35,535 nt of DNA, taken from the NCBI GenBank assembly GCA_009746045.1, contig RPFO01000970.1, positions 1-35,535 of the forward strand, written 5' to 3'. Positions 1 to 15,536 of the stretch are shown here, piece by piece (position 1 is the stretch's first letter; each line of letters opens with the position of its first letter). The position numbers and the translations under genes are program-made. The notes under the pieces are model-generated. The model was not told the origin of the DNA, made no database searches, and was given only the letters and a program-made list of their open reading frames with translations. The stretch comes from Mesostigma viride. Its lineage: Eukaryota > Streptophyta > Mesostigmatophyceae > Mesostigmatales > Mesostigmataceae.

Positions 1-3000
1 ACCATGCACGCAAGGAGCGACTTCACGCACAGGTACACACACCATGCACGCAAGGTTCGGCTGCACACACATGTACATCCACCGCGCACGCAAGGGGCAG
101 CTGCACACACATGTACATACACCATGCACGCAAGGGGCGGCTGCACACACCTGTACACACACCGCGCACGCAAGGGCGAGTGCACACACACGTACACACA
201 CCGCGCACGCAAGGGGCGGCTGCACACACACGTACACACACCATGCACGCAATTGCCGGCATGCACACACACGTACATCCACCGCGCACGCAAGGGGCAA
301 CTGCACACACATGTACACACACCGCGCACGCTTGGGGCAGCTGCACTCACATGTACACACACCGCGCACGCTTGGGGCGGCTGCACACACACGTACATAC
401 ACCGCGCACGCTTGGGGCGGCTGCACACACACGTACCTACACCGCGCACGCAAGGGCGGCTGCACACACACTTACACACAAAATGCACGCTTGGGGCGAC
501 GGCACTCACATGTACACACACCGCGCACGCAAGGGGCGGCTGCACACACACGTACACACACCATGCACGCAATTGCCGGCATGCACACACACGTACATCC
601 ACCGCGCACGCAAGGGGCAACTGCACACACATGTACACACACCGCGCACGCTTGGGGCAGCTGCACTCACATGTACACACACCGCGCACGCTTGGAGCGG
701 CTGCACACACACGTACATACACCGCGCACGCAAGGGGCGGCTGCACACATACGTACCTACACCGCGCACGCAAGGGGCGGCTGCACACACACGTACATAC
801 ACCGCGCACGCAAGGACCGGCTCCACTCACATGTACATCCACCGCGCAACCACGGGGCGGCTGCACACACACGTACATACACCGCGCACGCAAGGGGCTG
901 CTGCACACACACTTACACACAAAATGCACGCTTGGGGCGACGGCACTCACATGTACATACACCGCGCACGAAAGGGGTGGCTGCACACACACGTACATCC
1001 ACCGCGCACGCAAGGGGCGGCTGCACACACACATACATACACCATGCACGCAAGGGGCGAGTGCAAAAACATGTACATACGCCGCGCACGCAAGGGGCAA
1101 CTGCCCACACATGGACATACACCATGCACGCAAGGGGCGGCTGCACACACATGTACATCCACCGCGCACGCAAGGGGCGAGTGCACACACACGTACACAC
1201 ACCGCGCACGCAAGGGGCGGCTGCACGCACACGTACACACACCATGCACGCAATTGCCGGCATGCACACACACGTACATACACCGCGCACGCAAGGGGCG
1301 AGTGCGCACACACGTACATACACCGCGCACGCAAGGGGGGCTGCACACACACGTACATACACCGCGCACGCAAGGGGCCAGTGCAAGCACATGTACATAC
1401 ACCATGCACGCAAGGGCCGGCATGCACAGAAACGTACATACACCGCGCACGCAAGGGGCTGCTGCACACACACGTACACACACCATGCACGCACGGGGCG
1501 GCTGCACACACACGTACATCCACTGCGCACGCACGGGGCCGGCGACTGCACACACATGTACATAACCATGCACGCAAGGGGCGGCTGCACACACATGTAC
1601 ATCCACCGCGCACGCAAGGGGCGAGTGCAAACACATGTACATACACCGCGCACGCAAGGACAAGGATGCACACACATGTACATACACCGCGCACGCAAGG
1701 GGCGGCTGCACACGCACGTACATACACCGCGCACGCAAGGGGCGGCTGCACACACACGTACATCCACCGCGCACGCAAGGGGCGGCTGCACACACACGTA
1801 CACACACCGCGCACGCAAGGGGCAACTGCACACACATGTACACACACCGCGCACGCTTGGGGCGGCTGCACACACACGTACCTACACCGCGCACGCAAGG
1901 GGCGGCTGCACACACACGTACATACACCGCGCACGCAAGGGGCAACTGCACACACATGTACATACACCGCGCACGCAAGGGGCAACTGCACACACATGTA
2001 CACACACCGCGCACGCAAGGGGCAACTGCACACACACGTACACACACCGCGCACGCTTGGGGCGGCTGCACACACACGTAAATACACCGCGCACGCAAGG
2101 GGCGGCTGCACACACACGTACATCCACCGCGCACGCAAGGGGCAACTGCACACACATGTACACACACCGCGCACGCAAGGGGCAACTGCACACACACGTA
2201 CACACACCGCGCACGCTTGGGGCGGCTGCACACACACGTAAATACACCGCGCACGCAAGGACCGGCTCCACTCACATGTACATCCACCGCGCAACCACGG
2301 GGCGGCTGCACACACACGTACATACACCGCGCACGCAAGGGGCTGCTGCACACACACTTACACACAAAATGCACGCTTGGGCGACGGCACTCACATGTAC
2401 ATACACCGCGCACGAAAGGGGTGGCTGCACACACACGTACACACACCATGCACGCAAGGAGCGACTTCACGCACAGGTACACACACCATGCACGCAAGGT
2501 TCGGCTGCACACACATGTACATCCACCGCGCACGCAAGGGGCGGCTGCACACACATGTACATACACCATGCACGCAAGGGGCGGCTGCACACACCTGTAC
2601 ACACACCGCGCACGCAAGGGGCGAGTGCACACACACGTACACACACCGCGCACGCAAGGGGCGGCTGCACACACACGTACACACACCATGCACGCAATTG
2701 CCGGCATGCACACACACGTACATCCACCGCGCACGCAAGGGGCAACTGCACACACATGTACACACACCGCGCACGCTTGGGGCAGCTGCACTCACATGTA
2801 CACACACCGCGCACGCTTGGGGCGGCTGCACACACACGTACATACACCGCGCACGCAAGGGACGGCTGCACACACACGTACATACACCGCGCACGCAAGG
2901 GGCAACTGCCCGCACATGTACATCCACCGCGCACGCAATTAAGGGACGGCTGCACACACACGTACATACACCGCGCACGCAAGGGGCAACGGCACTCACA

Positions 3001-6000
3001 TGGACATACACCATGCACGCAAGGGGCGGCTGCACACACACGTACACACACCGCGCACGCAAGGGGCGGCTGCACACACACGTACACACACCATGCACGC
3101 AATTGCCGGCTGCACACACACGTACATACACCGCGCACGCAAGGGGCTGCTGCACACACACTTACACACACAATGCACGCAATTAGGGGCGACGGCACTC
3201 ACATGTACATACTCTTGGGCGGCTGCACACACACGTACACACACCATGCACGCAAGGGCCGGCATGCACACACAGTATACACACACCGCGCACGCAAGGG
3301 GCGGCTGCACACACACGTACATACACTGTGCACGCAAGGGGCTGCTGCACACACACTTACACTCACCATGCACGCAAGGGGCGGCTGCACACACACGTAC
3401 ATACACCGCGCACGCAAGGGACGGCTGCACACACACGTACATACACCGCGCACGCAAGGGGCAACTGCCCGCACATGTACATCCACCGCGCACGCAATTA
3501 AGGGACGGCTGCACACACACGTACATACAGCGCGCACGCAAGGGGCAACGGCACTCACATGGACATACACCATGCACGCAAGGGGCGGCTGCACACACAC
3601 GTACACACACCGCGCACGCAAGGGGCGGCTGCACACACACGTACACACACCATGCACGCAATTGCCGGCATGCACACACACGTACATCCACCGCGCACGC
3701 AAGGGGCAACTGCACACACATGTACACACACCGCGCACGCTTGGGGCAGCTGCACTCACATGTACACACACCGCGCACGCTTGGGGCGGCTGCACACACA
3801 CGTACATACACCGCGCACGCTTGGGGCGGCTGCACACACACGTACCTACACCGCGCACGCAAGGGGCGGCTGCACACACACTTACACACAAAATGCACGC
3901 TTGGGGCGACGGCACTCACATGTACATACACCGCGCACGAAAGGGGTGGCTGCACACACACGTACATCCACCGCGCACGCAAGGGGCAACGGCACTCACA
4001 TGGACATACACCATGCACGCAAGGGGCGCTGCACACACACGTACACACACCGCGCACGCAAGGGGCGGCTGCACACACACGTACACACACCATGCACGCA
4101 ATTGCCGGCATGCACACACACGTACATCCACCGCGCACGCAAGGGGCAACTGCACACACATGTACACACACCGCGCACGCTTGGGGCAGCTGCACTCACA
4201 TGTACACACACCGCGCACGCTTGGGGCGGCTGCACACACACGTACATACACCGCGCACGCTTGGGGCTGCTGCACACACACGTACCTACACCGCGCACGC
4301 AAGGGGCGGCTGCACACACACTTACACACAAAATGCACGCTTGGGGCGACGGCACTCACATGTACACACACCGCACGCAAGGGGCGGCTGCACACACACG
4401 TACACACACCATGCACGCAATTGCCGGCATGCACACACACGTACATCCACCGCGCACGCAAGGGGCAACTGCACACACATGTACACACACCGCGCACGCT
4501 TGGGGCAGCTGCACTCACATGTACACACCGCGCACGCTTGGAGCGGCTGCACACACACGTACATACACCGCGCACGCAAGGGGCGGCTGCACACATACGT
4601 ACCTACACCGCGCACGCAAGGGGCGGCTGCACACACACGTACATACACCGCGCACGCAAGGACCGGCTCCACTCACATGTACATCCACCGCGCAACCACG
4701 GGGCGGCTGCACACACACGTACATACACCGCGCACGCAAGGGGCTGCTGCACACACACTTACACACAAAATGCACGCTTGGGGCGACGGCACTCACATGT
4801 ACATACACCGCGCACGAAAGGGGTGGCTGCACACACACGTACATCCACCGCGCACGCAAGGGGCGGCTGCACACACATACATACACCATGCACGCAAGGG
4901 GCGAGTGCAAAACATGTACATACGCCGCGCACGCAAGGGGCAACTGCCCACACATGGACATACACCATGCACGCAAGGGGCGGCTGCACACACATGTACA
5001 TCCACCGCGCACGCAAGGGGCGAGTGCACACACACGTACACACACCGCGCACGCAAGGGCGGCTGCACACACACGTACACACACCATGCACGCAATTGCC
5101 GGCATGCACACACACGTACATACACCGCGCACGCAAGGGGCGAGTGCGCACACACGTACATACACCGCGCACGCAAGGGGGGCTGCACACACACGTACAT
5201 ACACCGCGCACGCAAGGGGCCAGTGCAAGCACATGTACATACACCATGCACGCAAGGGCCGGCATGCACAGAAACGTACATACACCGCGCACGCAAGGGG
5301 CTGCTGCACACACACGTACACACACCATGCACGCACGGGGCGGCTGCACACACACGTACATCCACTGCGCACGCACGGGCCGGCGACTGCACACACATGT
5401 ACATAAACCATGCACGCAAGGGGCGGCTGCACACACATGTACATCCACCGCGCACGCAAGGGGCGAGTGCAAACACATGTACATACACCGCGCACGCAAG
5501 GACAAGGATGCACACACATGTACATCACCGCGCACGCAAGGGGCGGCTGCACACGCACGTACATACACCGCGCACGCAAGGGGCGGCTGCACACACACGT
5601 ACATCCACCGCGCACGCAAGGGGCAACTGCACACACATGTACACACACCGCGCACGCTTGGGGCAGCTGCACTCACATGTACACACACCGCGCACGCAAG
5701 GGGCGGCTGCACACACACGTACATCCACACGCGCACGCAAGGGGCAACTGCACACACACGTACATCCACCGCGCACGCAAGGGGCGGCTGCACACACACG
5801 TACACACACCGCGCACGCAAGGGGCAACTGCACACACATGTACACACACCGCGCACGCTTGGGGCGGCTGCACACACACGTACCTACACCGCGCACGCAA
5901 GGGGCGGCTGCACACACACGTACATACACCGCGCACGCAAGGGGCAACTGCACACACATGTACATACACCGCGCACGCAAGGGGCAACTGCACACACATG

Positions 6001-9000
6001 TACACACCGCGCACGCAAGGGGCAACTGCACACACACGTACACACACCGCGCACGCTTGGGGCGGCTGCACACACACGTAAATACACCGCGCACGCAAGG
6101 GGCGGCTGCACACACACGTACATCCACCGCGCACGCAAGGGGCAACTGCACACACATGTACACACACCGCGCACGCAAGGGGCAACTGCACACACACGTA
6201 CACACACCGCGCACGCTTGGGCGGCTGCACACACACGTAAATACACCGCGCACGCAAGGACCGGCTCCACTCACATGTACATCCACCGCGCAACCACGGG
6301 GCGGCTGCACACACACGTACATACACCGCGCACGCAAGGGGCTGCTGCACACACACTTACACACAAAATGCACGCTTGGGGCGACGCACTCACATGTACA
6401 TACACCGCGCACGAAAGGGGTGGCTGCACACACACGTACACACACCATGCACGCAAGGAGCGACTTCACGCACAGGTACACACCATGCACGCAAGGTTCG
6501 GCTGCACACACATGTACATCCACCGCGCACGCAAGGGGCGGCTGCACACACATGTACATACACCATGCACGCAAGGGGCGGCTGCACACACCTGTACACA
6601 CACCGCGCACGCAAGGGGCGAGTGCACACACACGTACACACACCGCGCACGCAAGGGGCGGCTGCACACACACGTACACACACCATGCACGCAAGCCGGC
6701 ATGCACACACACGTACATCCACCGCGCACGCAAGGGGCAACTGCACACACATGTACACACACCGCGCACGCTTGGGGCAGCTGCACTCACATGTACACAC
6801 ACCGCGCACGCAAGGGCGGCTGCACACACACGTACACACACCGCACGCAAGGGCGACTTCACACACAGTACACTCACCATGCACGCAAGGGGCGGCTGCA
6901 CACACACGTACACACACCGCGCACGCAAGGGACGGCTGCACACACACGTACATACACCGCGCACGCAAGGGGCAACAGCACTCACATGTACATACACCAT
7001 GCACGCAAGGGCGGCTGCACACACACGTACACACACCATGCACGCAAGGGCGACTGCACGCACAGTACACTCACCATGCACGCAAGGGGCGGCTGCACAC
7101 ACACGTACACACACCGCGCACGCAATTGGCGGCTGCACACACACGTACATACACCGCGCACGCAAGGGGCAACAGCACTCACATGTACATACACCATGCA
7201 CGCAAGGGGCGGCTGCACACACACGTACACACACCATGCACGCAAGGTTCGGCTGCACACACATGTACATCCACCGCGCACGCAAGGGGCGAGTGCAAAC
7301 ACATGTACATACACCATGCACGCAAGGGGCGGCTGCACACACATGTACATCCACCGCGCACGCAAGGGGCGAGTGCACACACACGTACACACACCATGCA
7401 CGCAATTGCCGGCATGCACACACACGTACATCCACCGCGCACGCAAGGGGCAACTGCACACACATGTACACACACCGCGCACGCTTGGGGCAGCTGCACT
7501 CACATGTACACACACCGCGCACGCAAGGGCCGGCTGCACACACACGTACACACACCGCGCACGCAAGGGACGGCTGCACACACACGTACATACACCGCGC
7601 ACGCAAGGGGCAACGCACTCACATGTACATACACCATGCACGCAAGGGCGGCTGCACACACACGTACACACACCATGCACGCAAGGAGCGACTTCACGCA
7701 CAGGTACACTCACCATGCACGCAAGGGGCGGCTGCACACACACGTACACACACCGCGCACGCAATTAAGGGACGGCTGCACACACACGTACATACACCGC
7801 GCACGCAAGGGGCAACAGCACTCACATGTACATACACCATGCACGCAAGGGGCGGCTGCACACACACGTACACACACCATGCACGCAAGGAGCGACTTCA
7901 CGCACAGGTACACACACCATGCACGCAAGGTTCGGCTGCACACACATGTACATCCACCGCGCACGCAAGGGGCGAGTGCAACACATGTACATACACCATG
8001 CACGCAAGGGGCGGCTGCACACACATGTACATCCACCGCGCACGCAAGGGGCGAGTGCACACACACGTACACACACCGCGCACGCAAGGGGCGGCTGCAC
8101 ACACACGTACACACACCATGCACGCAATTGCCGGCATGCACACACACGTACATCCACCGCGCACGCAAGGGGCAACTGCACACACATGTACACACACCGC
8201 GCACGCTTGGGGCAGCTGCACTCACATGTACACACACCGCGCACGCAAGGGCCGGCTGCACACACACGTACACACACCATGCACGCAATTGCCGGCATGC
8301 ACACACACGTACACACACCGCGCACGCAAGGGGCGGCTGCACACACACGTACACACACCATGCACGCAATTGCCGGCATGCACACACACGTACGTCCACC
8401 GCGCACGCAAGGGGCAACTGCACACACATGTACACACACCGCGCACGCTTGGGGCAGCTGCACACACACGTACATACACCGCGCACGCAAGGGGCGGCTG
8501 CACACACACGTACACACACCGCGCACGCAAGGGGCGGCTGCACACACACGTACATACACCGCGCACGCAAGGGGCAACTGCACACACATGTACATACACC
8601 GCGCACGCAAGGGGCAACTGCACACACATGTACCTACACCGCGCACGCAAGGGGCAACTGCACACACACGTACCTACACCGCGCACGCTTGGGGCGGCTG
8701 CACACACACGTACCTACACCGCGCACGCAAGGGGCGGCTGCACACACACGTACACACACCATGCACGCAAGGGCCGGCTGCACACACACGTACATCCACC
8801 GCGCACGCAAGGGGCAACTGCACACACACGTACATCCACCGCGCACGCAAGGGGCGGCTGCACACACACGTACACACACCGCGCACGCAAGGGGCAACTG
8901 CACACACATGTACACACACCGCGCACGCTTGGGGCGGCTGCACACACACGTACCTACACCGCGCACGCAAGGGGCGGCTGCACACACACGTACATACACC

Positions 9001-12000
9001 GCGCACGCAAGGGGCAACTGCACACACATGTACATACACCGCGCACGCAAGGGGCAACTGCACACACATGTACCTACACCGCGCACGCAAGGGGCAACTG
9101 CACACACACGTACCTACACCGCGCACGCTTGGGGCGGCTGCACACACACGTACCTACACCGCGCACGCAAGGGGCGGCTGCACACACACGTACACACACC
9201 ATGCACGCAAGGGCCGGCTGCACACACACGTACATCCCCCGCGCACGCTTGGGGCGGCTGCACACACACGTACCTACACCGCGCACGCAAGGGGCGGCTG
9301 CACACACACGTACATCCACCGCGCACGCAAGGGGCAACTGCACACACATGTACACACACCGCGCACGCTTGGGGCAGCTGCACTCACATGTACACACACC
9401 GCGCACGCAAGGGGCGGCTGCACACACACGTACATCCACCGCGCACGCAAGGGGCAACTGCACACACACGTACATCCACCGCGCACGCAAGGGGCGGCTG
9501 CACACACACGTACACACACCGCGCACGCAAGGGGCGACTGCACACACATGTACATCCACCGCGCACGCAAGGGCCGGCTGCACACACACGTACACACACC
9601 ATGCACGCAAGGGCCGGCTGCACACACACGTACATCCACCGCGCACGCAAGGGCCGGCTGCACACACACGTACATACACCGCGCACGCAAGGGGCAACTG
9701 CACACACATGTACACACACCGCGCACGCAAGGGGCAACTGCACACACACGTACACACACCGCGCACGCTTGGGGCGGCTGCACACACACGTACCTACACC
9801 GCGCACGCAAGGGGCGGCTGCACACACACGTACATCCACCGCGCACGCAAGGGGCAACTGCACACACATGTACACACACCGCGCACGCTTGGGGCAGCTG
9901 CACTCACATGTACACACACCGCGCACGCAAGGGGCGGCTGCACACACACGTACATCCACCGCGCACGCAAGGGGCAACTGCACACACACGTACATCCACC
10001 GCGCACGCAAGGGGCGGCTGCACACACACGTACACACACCGCGCACGCAAGGGGCAACTGCACACACATGTACACACACGCGCACGCTTGGGGCGGCTGC
10101 ACACACACGTACCTACACCGCGCACGCAAGGGGCGGCTGCACACACACGTACATACACCGCGCACGCAAGGGGCAACTGCACACACATGTACATACACCG
10201 CGCACGCAAGGGGCAACTGCACACACATGTACACACACCGCGCACGCAAGGGGCAACTGCACACACACGTACACACACCGCGCACGCTTGGGGCGGCTGC
10301 ACACACACGTAAATACACCGCGCACGCAAGGGGCGGCTGCACACACACGTACATCCACCGCGCACGCAAGGGGCAACTGCACACACATGTACACACACCG
10401 CGCACGCTTGGGGCAGCTGCACTCACATGTACACACACCGCGCACGCAAGGGCCGGCTGCACACACACGAAAAACCACCGCGCACGCAAGGGGCAACTGC
10501 ACACACACGTACATACACCGCGCACGCAAGGGGCGGCTGCACACACACGTACACACACCGCGCACGCAAGGGGCAACTGCACACACATGTACACACACCG
10601 CGCACGCTTGGGGCGGCTGCACACACACGTACCTACACCTTGCACGCAAGGGGCGGCTGCACACACACGTACATACACCGCGCACGCAAGGGGCAACTGC
10701 ACACACATGTACATACACCGCGCAACCACGGGGCGGCTGCACACACACGTACATACACCGCGCACGCAAGGGGCAACTGCACACACATGTACACACACCG
10801 CGCACGCTTGGGGCGGCTGCACACACACGTACCTACACCGCGCACGCAAGGGGCGGCTGCACACACACGTACATACACCGCGCACGCAAGGGGCAACTGC
10901 ACACACATGTACATACACCGCGCAACCACGGGGCGGCTGCACACACACGTACACACACCGCGCACGCAAGGGGCAGCTGCACACACACGTACATACACCA
11001 TGCACGCAAGGGGCTGCACACACACTTACACACACCTTGCACGCAAGGGCCGGCATGCACACACACTGGCATACACCGCGCACGCAAGGGGCGGCTGCAC
11101 ACACGTACATACACCGCGCACGCAAGGGGCGAGTGCACACACACGTACACACACCGCGCACGCAATTAAGGGACGGCTGCACACACACGTACATACACCG
11201 CGCACGCAAGGGGCAACGGCACTCACATGTACATACACCATGCACGCAAGGGGCGGCTGCACACACACGTACACACACCATGCACGCAAGGAGCGACTTC
11301 ACGCACAGGTACACACACCATGCACGCAAGGTTCGGCTGCACACACATGTACATCCACCGCGCACGCAAGGGGCGGCTGCACACACATGTACATACACCA
11401 TGCACGCAAGGGGCGGCTGCACACACCTGTACATCCACCGCGCACGCAAGGGGCGAGTGCACACACACGTACACACACCGCGCACGCAAGGGGCGGCTGC
11501 ACACACACGTACACACACCATGCACGCAAGGGCCGGCATGCACACACAGTATACACACACCGCGCACGCAAGGGGCGGCTGCACACACACGTACATACAC
11601 TGCGCACGCAAGGGGCTGCTGCACACACACTTACACTCACCATGCACGCAAGGGGCGGCTGCACACACACGTACATACACCGCGCACGCAAGGGACGGCT
11701 GCACACACACGTACATACACCGCGCACGCAAGGGGCAACTGCCCGCACATGTACATCCACCGCGCACGCAATTAAGGGACGGCTGCACACACACGTACAT
11801 ACACCGCGCACGCAAGGGGCAACGGCACTCACATGGACATACACCATGCACGCAAGGGGCGGCTGCACACACACGTACATACACCGCGCACGCAAGGGGC
11901 TGCTGCACACACACTTACACACACAATGCACGCAATTAGGGGCGACGGCACTCACATGTACATACTCTTGGGCGGCTGCACTCACATGTACATACACCGC

Positions 12001-14460
12001 GCATGCAAGGGGCAACTGCACACACACGTACACACACCATGCACGCAAGGGCCGGCATGCACACACACGTACATACACTGCGCACGCAAGGGGCAACTGC
12101 ACACACACGTACACACACCATGCACGGAAGGGACGGCTGCACTCACATGTACACACACCATGCACGCAAGGGCCGGCTGCACACACACGTACATACACCA
12201 TGCACGCAAGGGGCTGCACACACACTTACACACCACCTTGCACGCAAGGGCCGGCATGCACACACACTGGCATACACCGCGCACGCAAGGGGCGGCTGCA
12301 CACACGTACATACACCGCGCACGCAAGGGGCGAGTGCACACACACGTACACACACCGCGCACGCAATTAAGGGACGGCTGCACACACACGTACATACACC
12401 GCGCACGCAAGGGGCAACGGCACTCACATGTACATCCACCATGCACGCAAGGGGCGGCTGCACACACACGTACACACACCATGCACGCAAGGACAAGGAT
12501 TCACACACATGTACACACACAAAGCACGCAAGGGGCTGCTGCACACACACGTACATACACCGCGCACGCAAGGGGCGGCTGCACTCACATGTACACACAC
12601 CACGCACGCAAGGGGCGGCTGCACACACACGTACATACACTGCGCACGCACGGGGCGACTGCACACACATGTACATAAACCATGCACGCAAGGGGCGGCT
12701 GCACACACATGTACATACACCGCGCACGCAAGGGGCGAGTGCAAACACATGTACATACACCGCGCACGCAAGGACAAGGATGCACACACATGTACATACA
12801 CCGCGCACGCAAGGGGCGGCTGCACACACACGTACATACACCGCGCACGCAAGGGGCGAGTGCGCACACACGTACATACACCGCGCACGCAAGGGGCGGC
12901 TGCACACACACGTACATACACCGCGCACGCACGGGGCCAGTGCAAGCACATGTACATACACCATGCACGCAAGGGGCGGCTGCACACACATGTACATACA
13001 CCGCGCACGCAAGGGGCGAGTGCAAACACATGTACATACACCGCGCACGCAAGGGGCAACTGCCCGCACATGTACATCCACCGCACACGCAAGGGGCGGC
13101 TGCACACACATGTACATACACCGCGCACGCAAGGGGCGGCTGCACACACACGTACATACACCGCGCACGCAAGGGGCGAGTGCGCACACACGTACATACA
13201 CCGCGCACGCAAGGGGGGCTGCACACACACGTACATACACCGCGCACGCAAGGGGCCAGTGCAAGCACATGTACATACACCATGCACGCAAGGGCCGGCA
13301 TGCACAGAAACGTACATACACCGCGCACGCAAGGGGCTGCTGCACACACACGTACACACACCATGCACGCACGGGGCGGCTGCACACACACGTACATCCA
13401 CTGCGCACGCACGGGGCCGGCGACTGCACACACATGTACATAAACCATGCACGCAAGGGGCGGCTGCACACACATGTACATCCACCGCGCACGCAAGGGG
13501 CGAGTGCAAACACATGTACATACACCGCGCACGCAAGGACAAGGATGCACACACATGTACATACACCGCGCACGCAAGGGGCGGCTGCACACGCACGTAC
13601 ATACACCGCGCACGCAAGGGGCGGCTGCACACACACGTACATACACCGCGCACGCACGGGGCCAGTGCAAGCACATGTACATACACCATGCACGCAAGGG
13701 GCGGCTGCACACACATGTACATACACCGCGCACGCAAGGGGCGAGTGCAAACACATGTACATACACCGCGCACGCAAGGGGCAACTGCCCGCACATGTAC
13801 ATCCACCGCGCACGCAAGGGGCGGCTGCACACACATGTACACACACCATGCACGCAAGGACAAGGATGCACACACATGTACACACACCATGCACGCAAGG
13901 GGCGGCTGCACACACACGTACACACACCGCGCACGCAAGGGGCGAGTGCAAACACATGTACATACACCATGCACGCAAGGACAAGGATGCACACACATGT
14001 ACACACACCATGCACGCAAGGGGCGGCTGCACACACACGTACATACACAATGCACGGTTGGGGCGACGGCACTCACATGTACATACACCATGCACGCAAG
14101 GACAAGGATGCACACACATGTACATACACCGCGCACGCAAGGGGCGGCTGCACACACACGTACATACACCGCGCACGCAAGGGGCGAGTGCGCACACACG
14201 TACATCCACCGCGCACGCAAGGGGCGGCTGCACACACACGTACATACACCGCGCACGCAATGGGCGAGTGCAAACACATGTACATACACCGCGCACGCAA
14301 GGGGCGGCTGCACACACACGTACACACACCATGCACGCAAGGGCCGGCATGCACACACACGTACATACACCGCGCACGCAAGGGGCGGCTGCACAGAAAC
14401 GTACACACACCGCGCACGCAAGGGCCGGCTGCACACACATGTACATACACCTTGCACGTA
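1..14460. repeat. 40-bp minisatellite array, about 360 copies
   Basis: A continuous tandem array whose unit is 40 bp. Each unit holds a core like GCAAGGGGCGGCTGC followed by a CA-rich stretch ending in CGTACATACACC, then GCGCAC or ATGCAC leading into the next core. Variant cores include GGGGCAACTGC, GGGGCGAGTGC, CTTGGGGCAGCTGC, AATTGCCGGCATGC and GACAAGGATGC. From about 8521 to 10070 the 40-bp register is kept without a single indel, while other parts contain 36-43-bp units, mostly from changes in the G run or the CA run. Larger blocks are duplicated: about 480-2550 matches about 4320-6530, and a marker unit containing GCGACTTCACGCACAGG recurs near 17, 2460, 6458, 7687, 7887 and 11290. The array extends beyond the left edge. 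Confidence 0.97.
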
Positions 14461-14636
14461 CAACACACAACACACACACACAACAAAAAATTATATACAC
14501 ACACACACGCACACGCACACGCACACGCACACGCACACGCACACGCACACGCACACGCACACGCACAACACACACAACACACACAACACACACACGCACA
14601 CGTGAACAACACACACACACAACAATTATAATATTA
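14461..14636. repeat. CA-rich microsatellite tract closing the minisatellite
   Basis: The 40-bp units stop near 14460 and are followed by simple sequence: AACACACA repeats, then about ten copies of the hexamer CACACG (about 14501-14566), then AACACACAC repeats. The dinucleotide composition continues that of the minisatellite spacer, so the 40-bp unit may have grown out of such a tract; this is inference. Confidence 0.9.
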
Positions 14637-14732
14637 GTGTAGTATATCAAACAAAATAGTAATAAAGTATTTGCAAGCGTACTTCGTGTGAATTATGTGT
14701 AGACGAGAATAGAAGCTAAACAAAACTCTAAT

Positions 14733-14800
14733 GGAGAAAGAGGGATTCGAACCCTTGGGAAAGTTACCCCATACATAGCATTCCACTCGGACATTTCTCC
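14733..14800 (-). tRNA. tRNA-Ser-like gene, shortened (68 nt), possibly a pseudogene
   Basis: On the minus strand the ends pair as a 7-bp acceptor stem (GGAGAAA with TTTCTCC). An A-box-like TGTCCGAGTGG and a B-box GGTTCGAATCC are present, followed by a T-arm with four good pairs. A short stem TGGG/CCCA looks like the long variable arm of class II tRNAs. A TTTT run about 8-11 nt past the 3' end could terminate pol III. Between the A box and the variable arm there is too little sequence for full D and anticodon arms; only ATGCTAT remains, which resembles a GCT anticodon loop. It is therefore best read as a tRNA-Ser(GCT) with an internal deletion, or a tRNA-derived small RNA gene. Confidence 0.55.
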
Positions 14801-14834
14801 GAAAAAAAGGTCACGTAAGCTAAGGGTGGAGAGT

Positions 14835-14892
14835 TAAGGGTGTAGGTTGTAGGATGTATGGTGTAGGGTGTAGGGTGTAGGGTGTAGGGTGT
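14835..14892. repeat. TGTAGGG heptamer tract
   Basis: About eight copies of a 7-bp motif TGTAGGG, the first ones degenerate (TGTAGGT, TGTAGGA, TGTATGG) and the last four exact. It resembles a one-base variant of the TTTAGGG telomere repeat of plants and many algae, but the exact copies are all TGTAGGG, so a telomeric origin is only a guess. Confidence 0.8.
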
Positions 14893-15230
14893 CTTGAGCT
14901 TTCTTTTTTGAGATCAATAGAGTCCCCTTCCATGATCATGTGCGTGATCTGGTTATGATTTTCATCTATGGCGTGTGTGGCCACATCGTGTATTTACAAC
15001 TTTCTAGCCATGGATAACTAGGTAACCATAAATTGGTTACCATGATAACTAGGTAAAAACGTGTTGGTTTCAGAATACATGTGATCGCTGCATTGTCATC
15101 TACAATGTACAAATCAATCACGGATTTCGGGGCTACGGATTTCGGGGCTAAGTTTTTGTGGGTAGAGATTGGCAAGGGTGTCTTTATCTTGCCACTTGGT
15201 CACTTGGTGTGCATTACGTCTGTTCTTGCG

Positions 15231-15536
15231 TTGGAGTCAAAAAACTGTCCGTGTGTGGTGGTGGACTTTTCCTCACGGTCAGTCGCCATATGTCATACAA
15301 GCACTTGTTCGGCGTACCACTAGCTCATGTATGTCACCATTGTAATTTTGCGTTGTAACAGCATTTCTCGGAGCCAACGGCCGTTGGACTCAAAAAACTG
15401 ACCGTGTGTGGTGGTGGACTTTTCCTCACGGGCAGTCGCCATATGTCATACAAGCACTTGTTCGGCGTACCACTAGCTCGTGGATGTCACCATTGTAATT
15501 TTGAGTTGTAACAGCATTTCTCGGAGCCAACGGCCG
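15231..15536. repeat. 153-bp tandem duplication
   Basis: Two near-identical 153-bp units begin at 15231 and 15384, each starting TTGGA(G/C)TCAAAAAACTG and ending in the palindrome CCAACGGCCG. They differ at only a few positions (for example CACGGTCAG against CACGGGCAG). A third, short copy of the unit start follows at 15537. Short open frames here (15081-15323, 15158-15358) run through the repeat and show no protein features. Confidence 0.9.

Noticed and set aside
8441-10073. CRISPR array
   Set aside because: The units are contiguous 40-bp repeats without unique spacers, and the setting is eukaryotic with no cas genes.
3000-11939. Giant protein of 2979 codons (and 2574 codons from 44)
   Set aside because: It lies wholly in the 40-bp minisatellite, uses all frames equally and has only a histidine/threonine-rich 40-residue repeat with no domain; it is best explained by composition.
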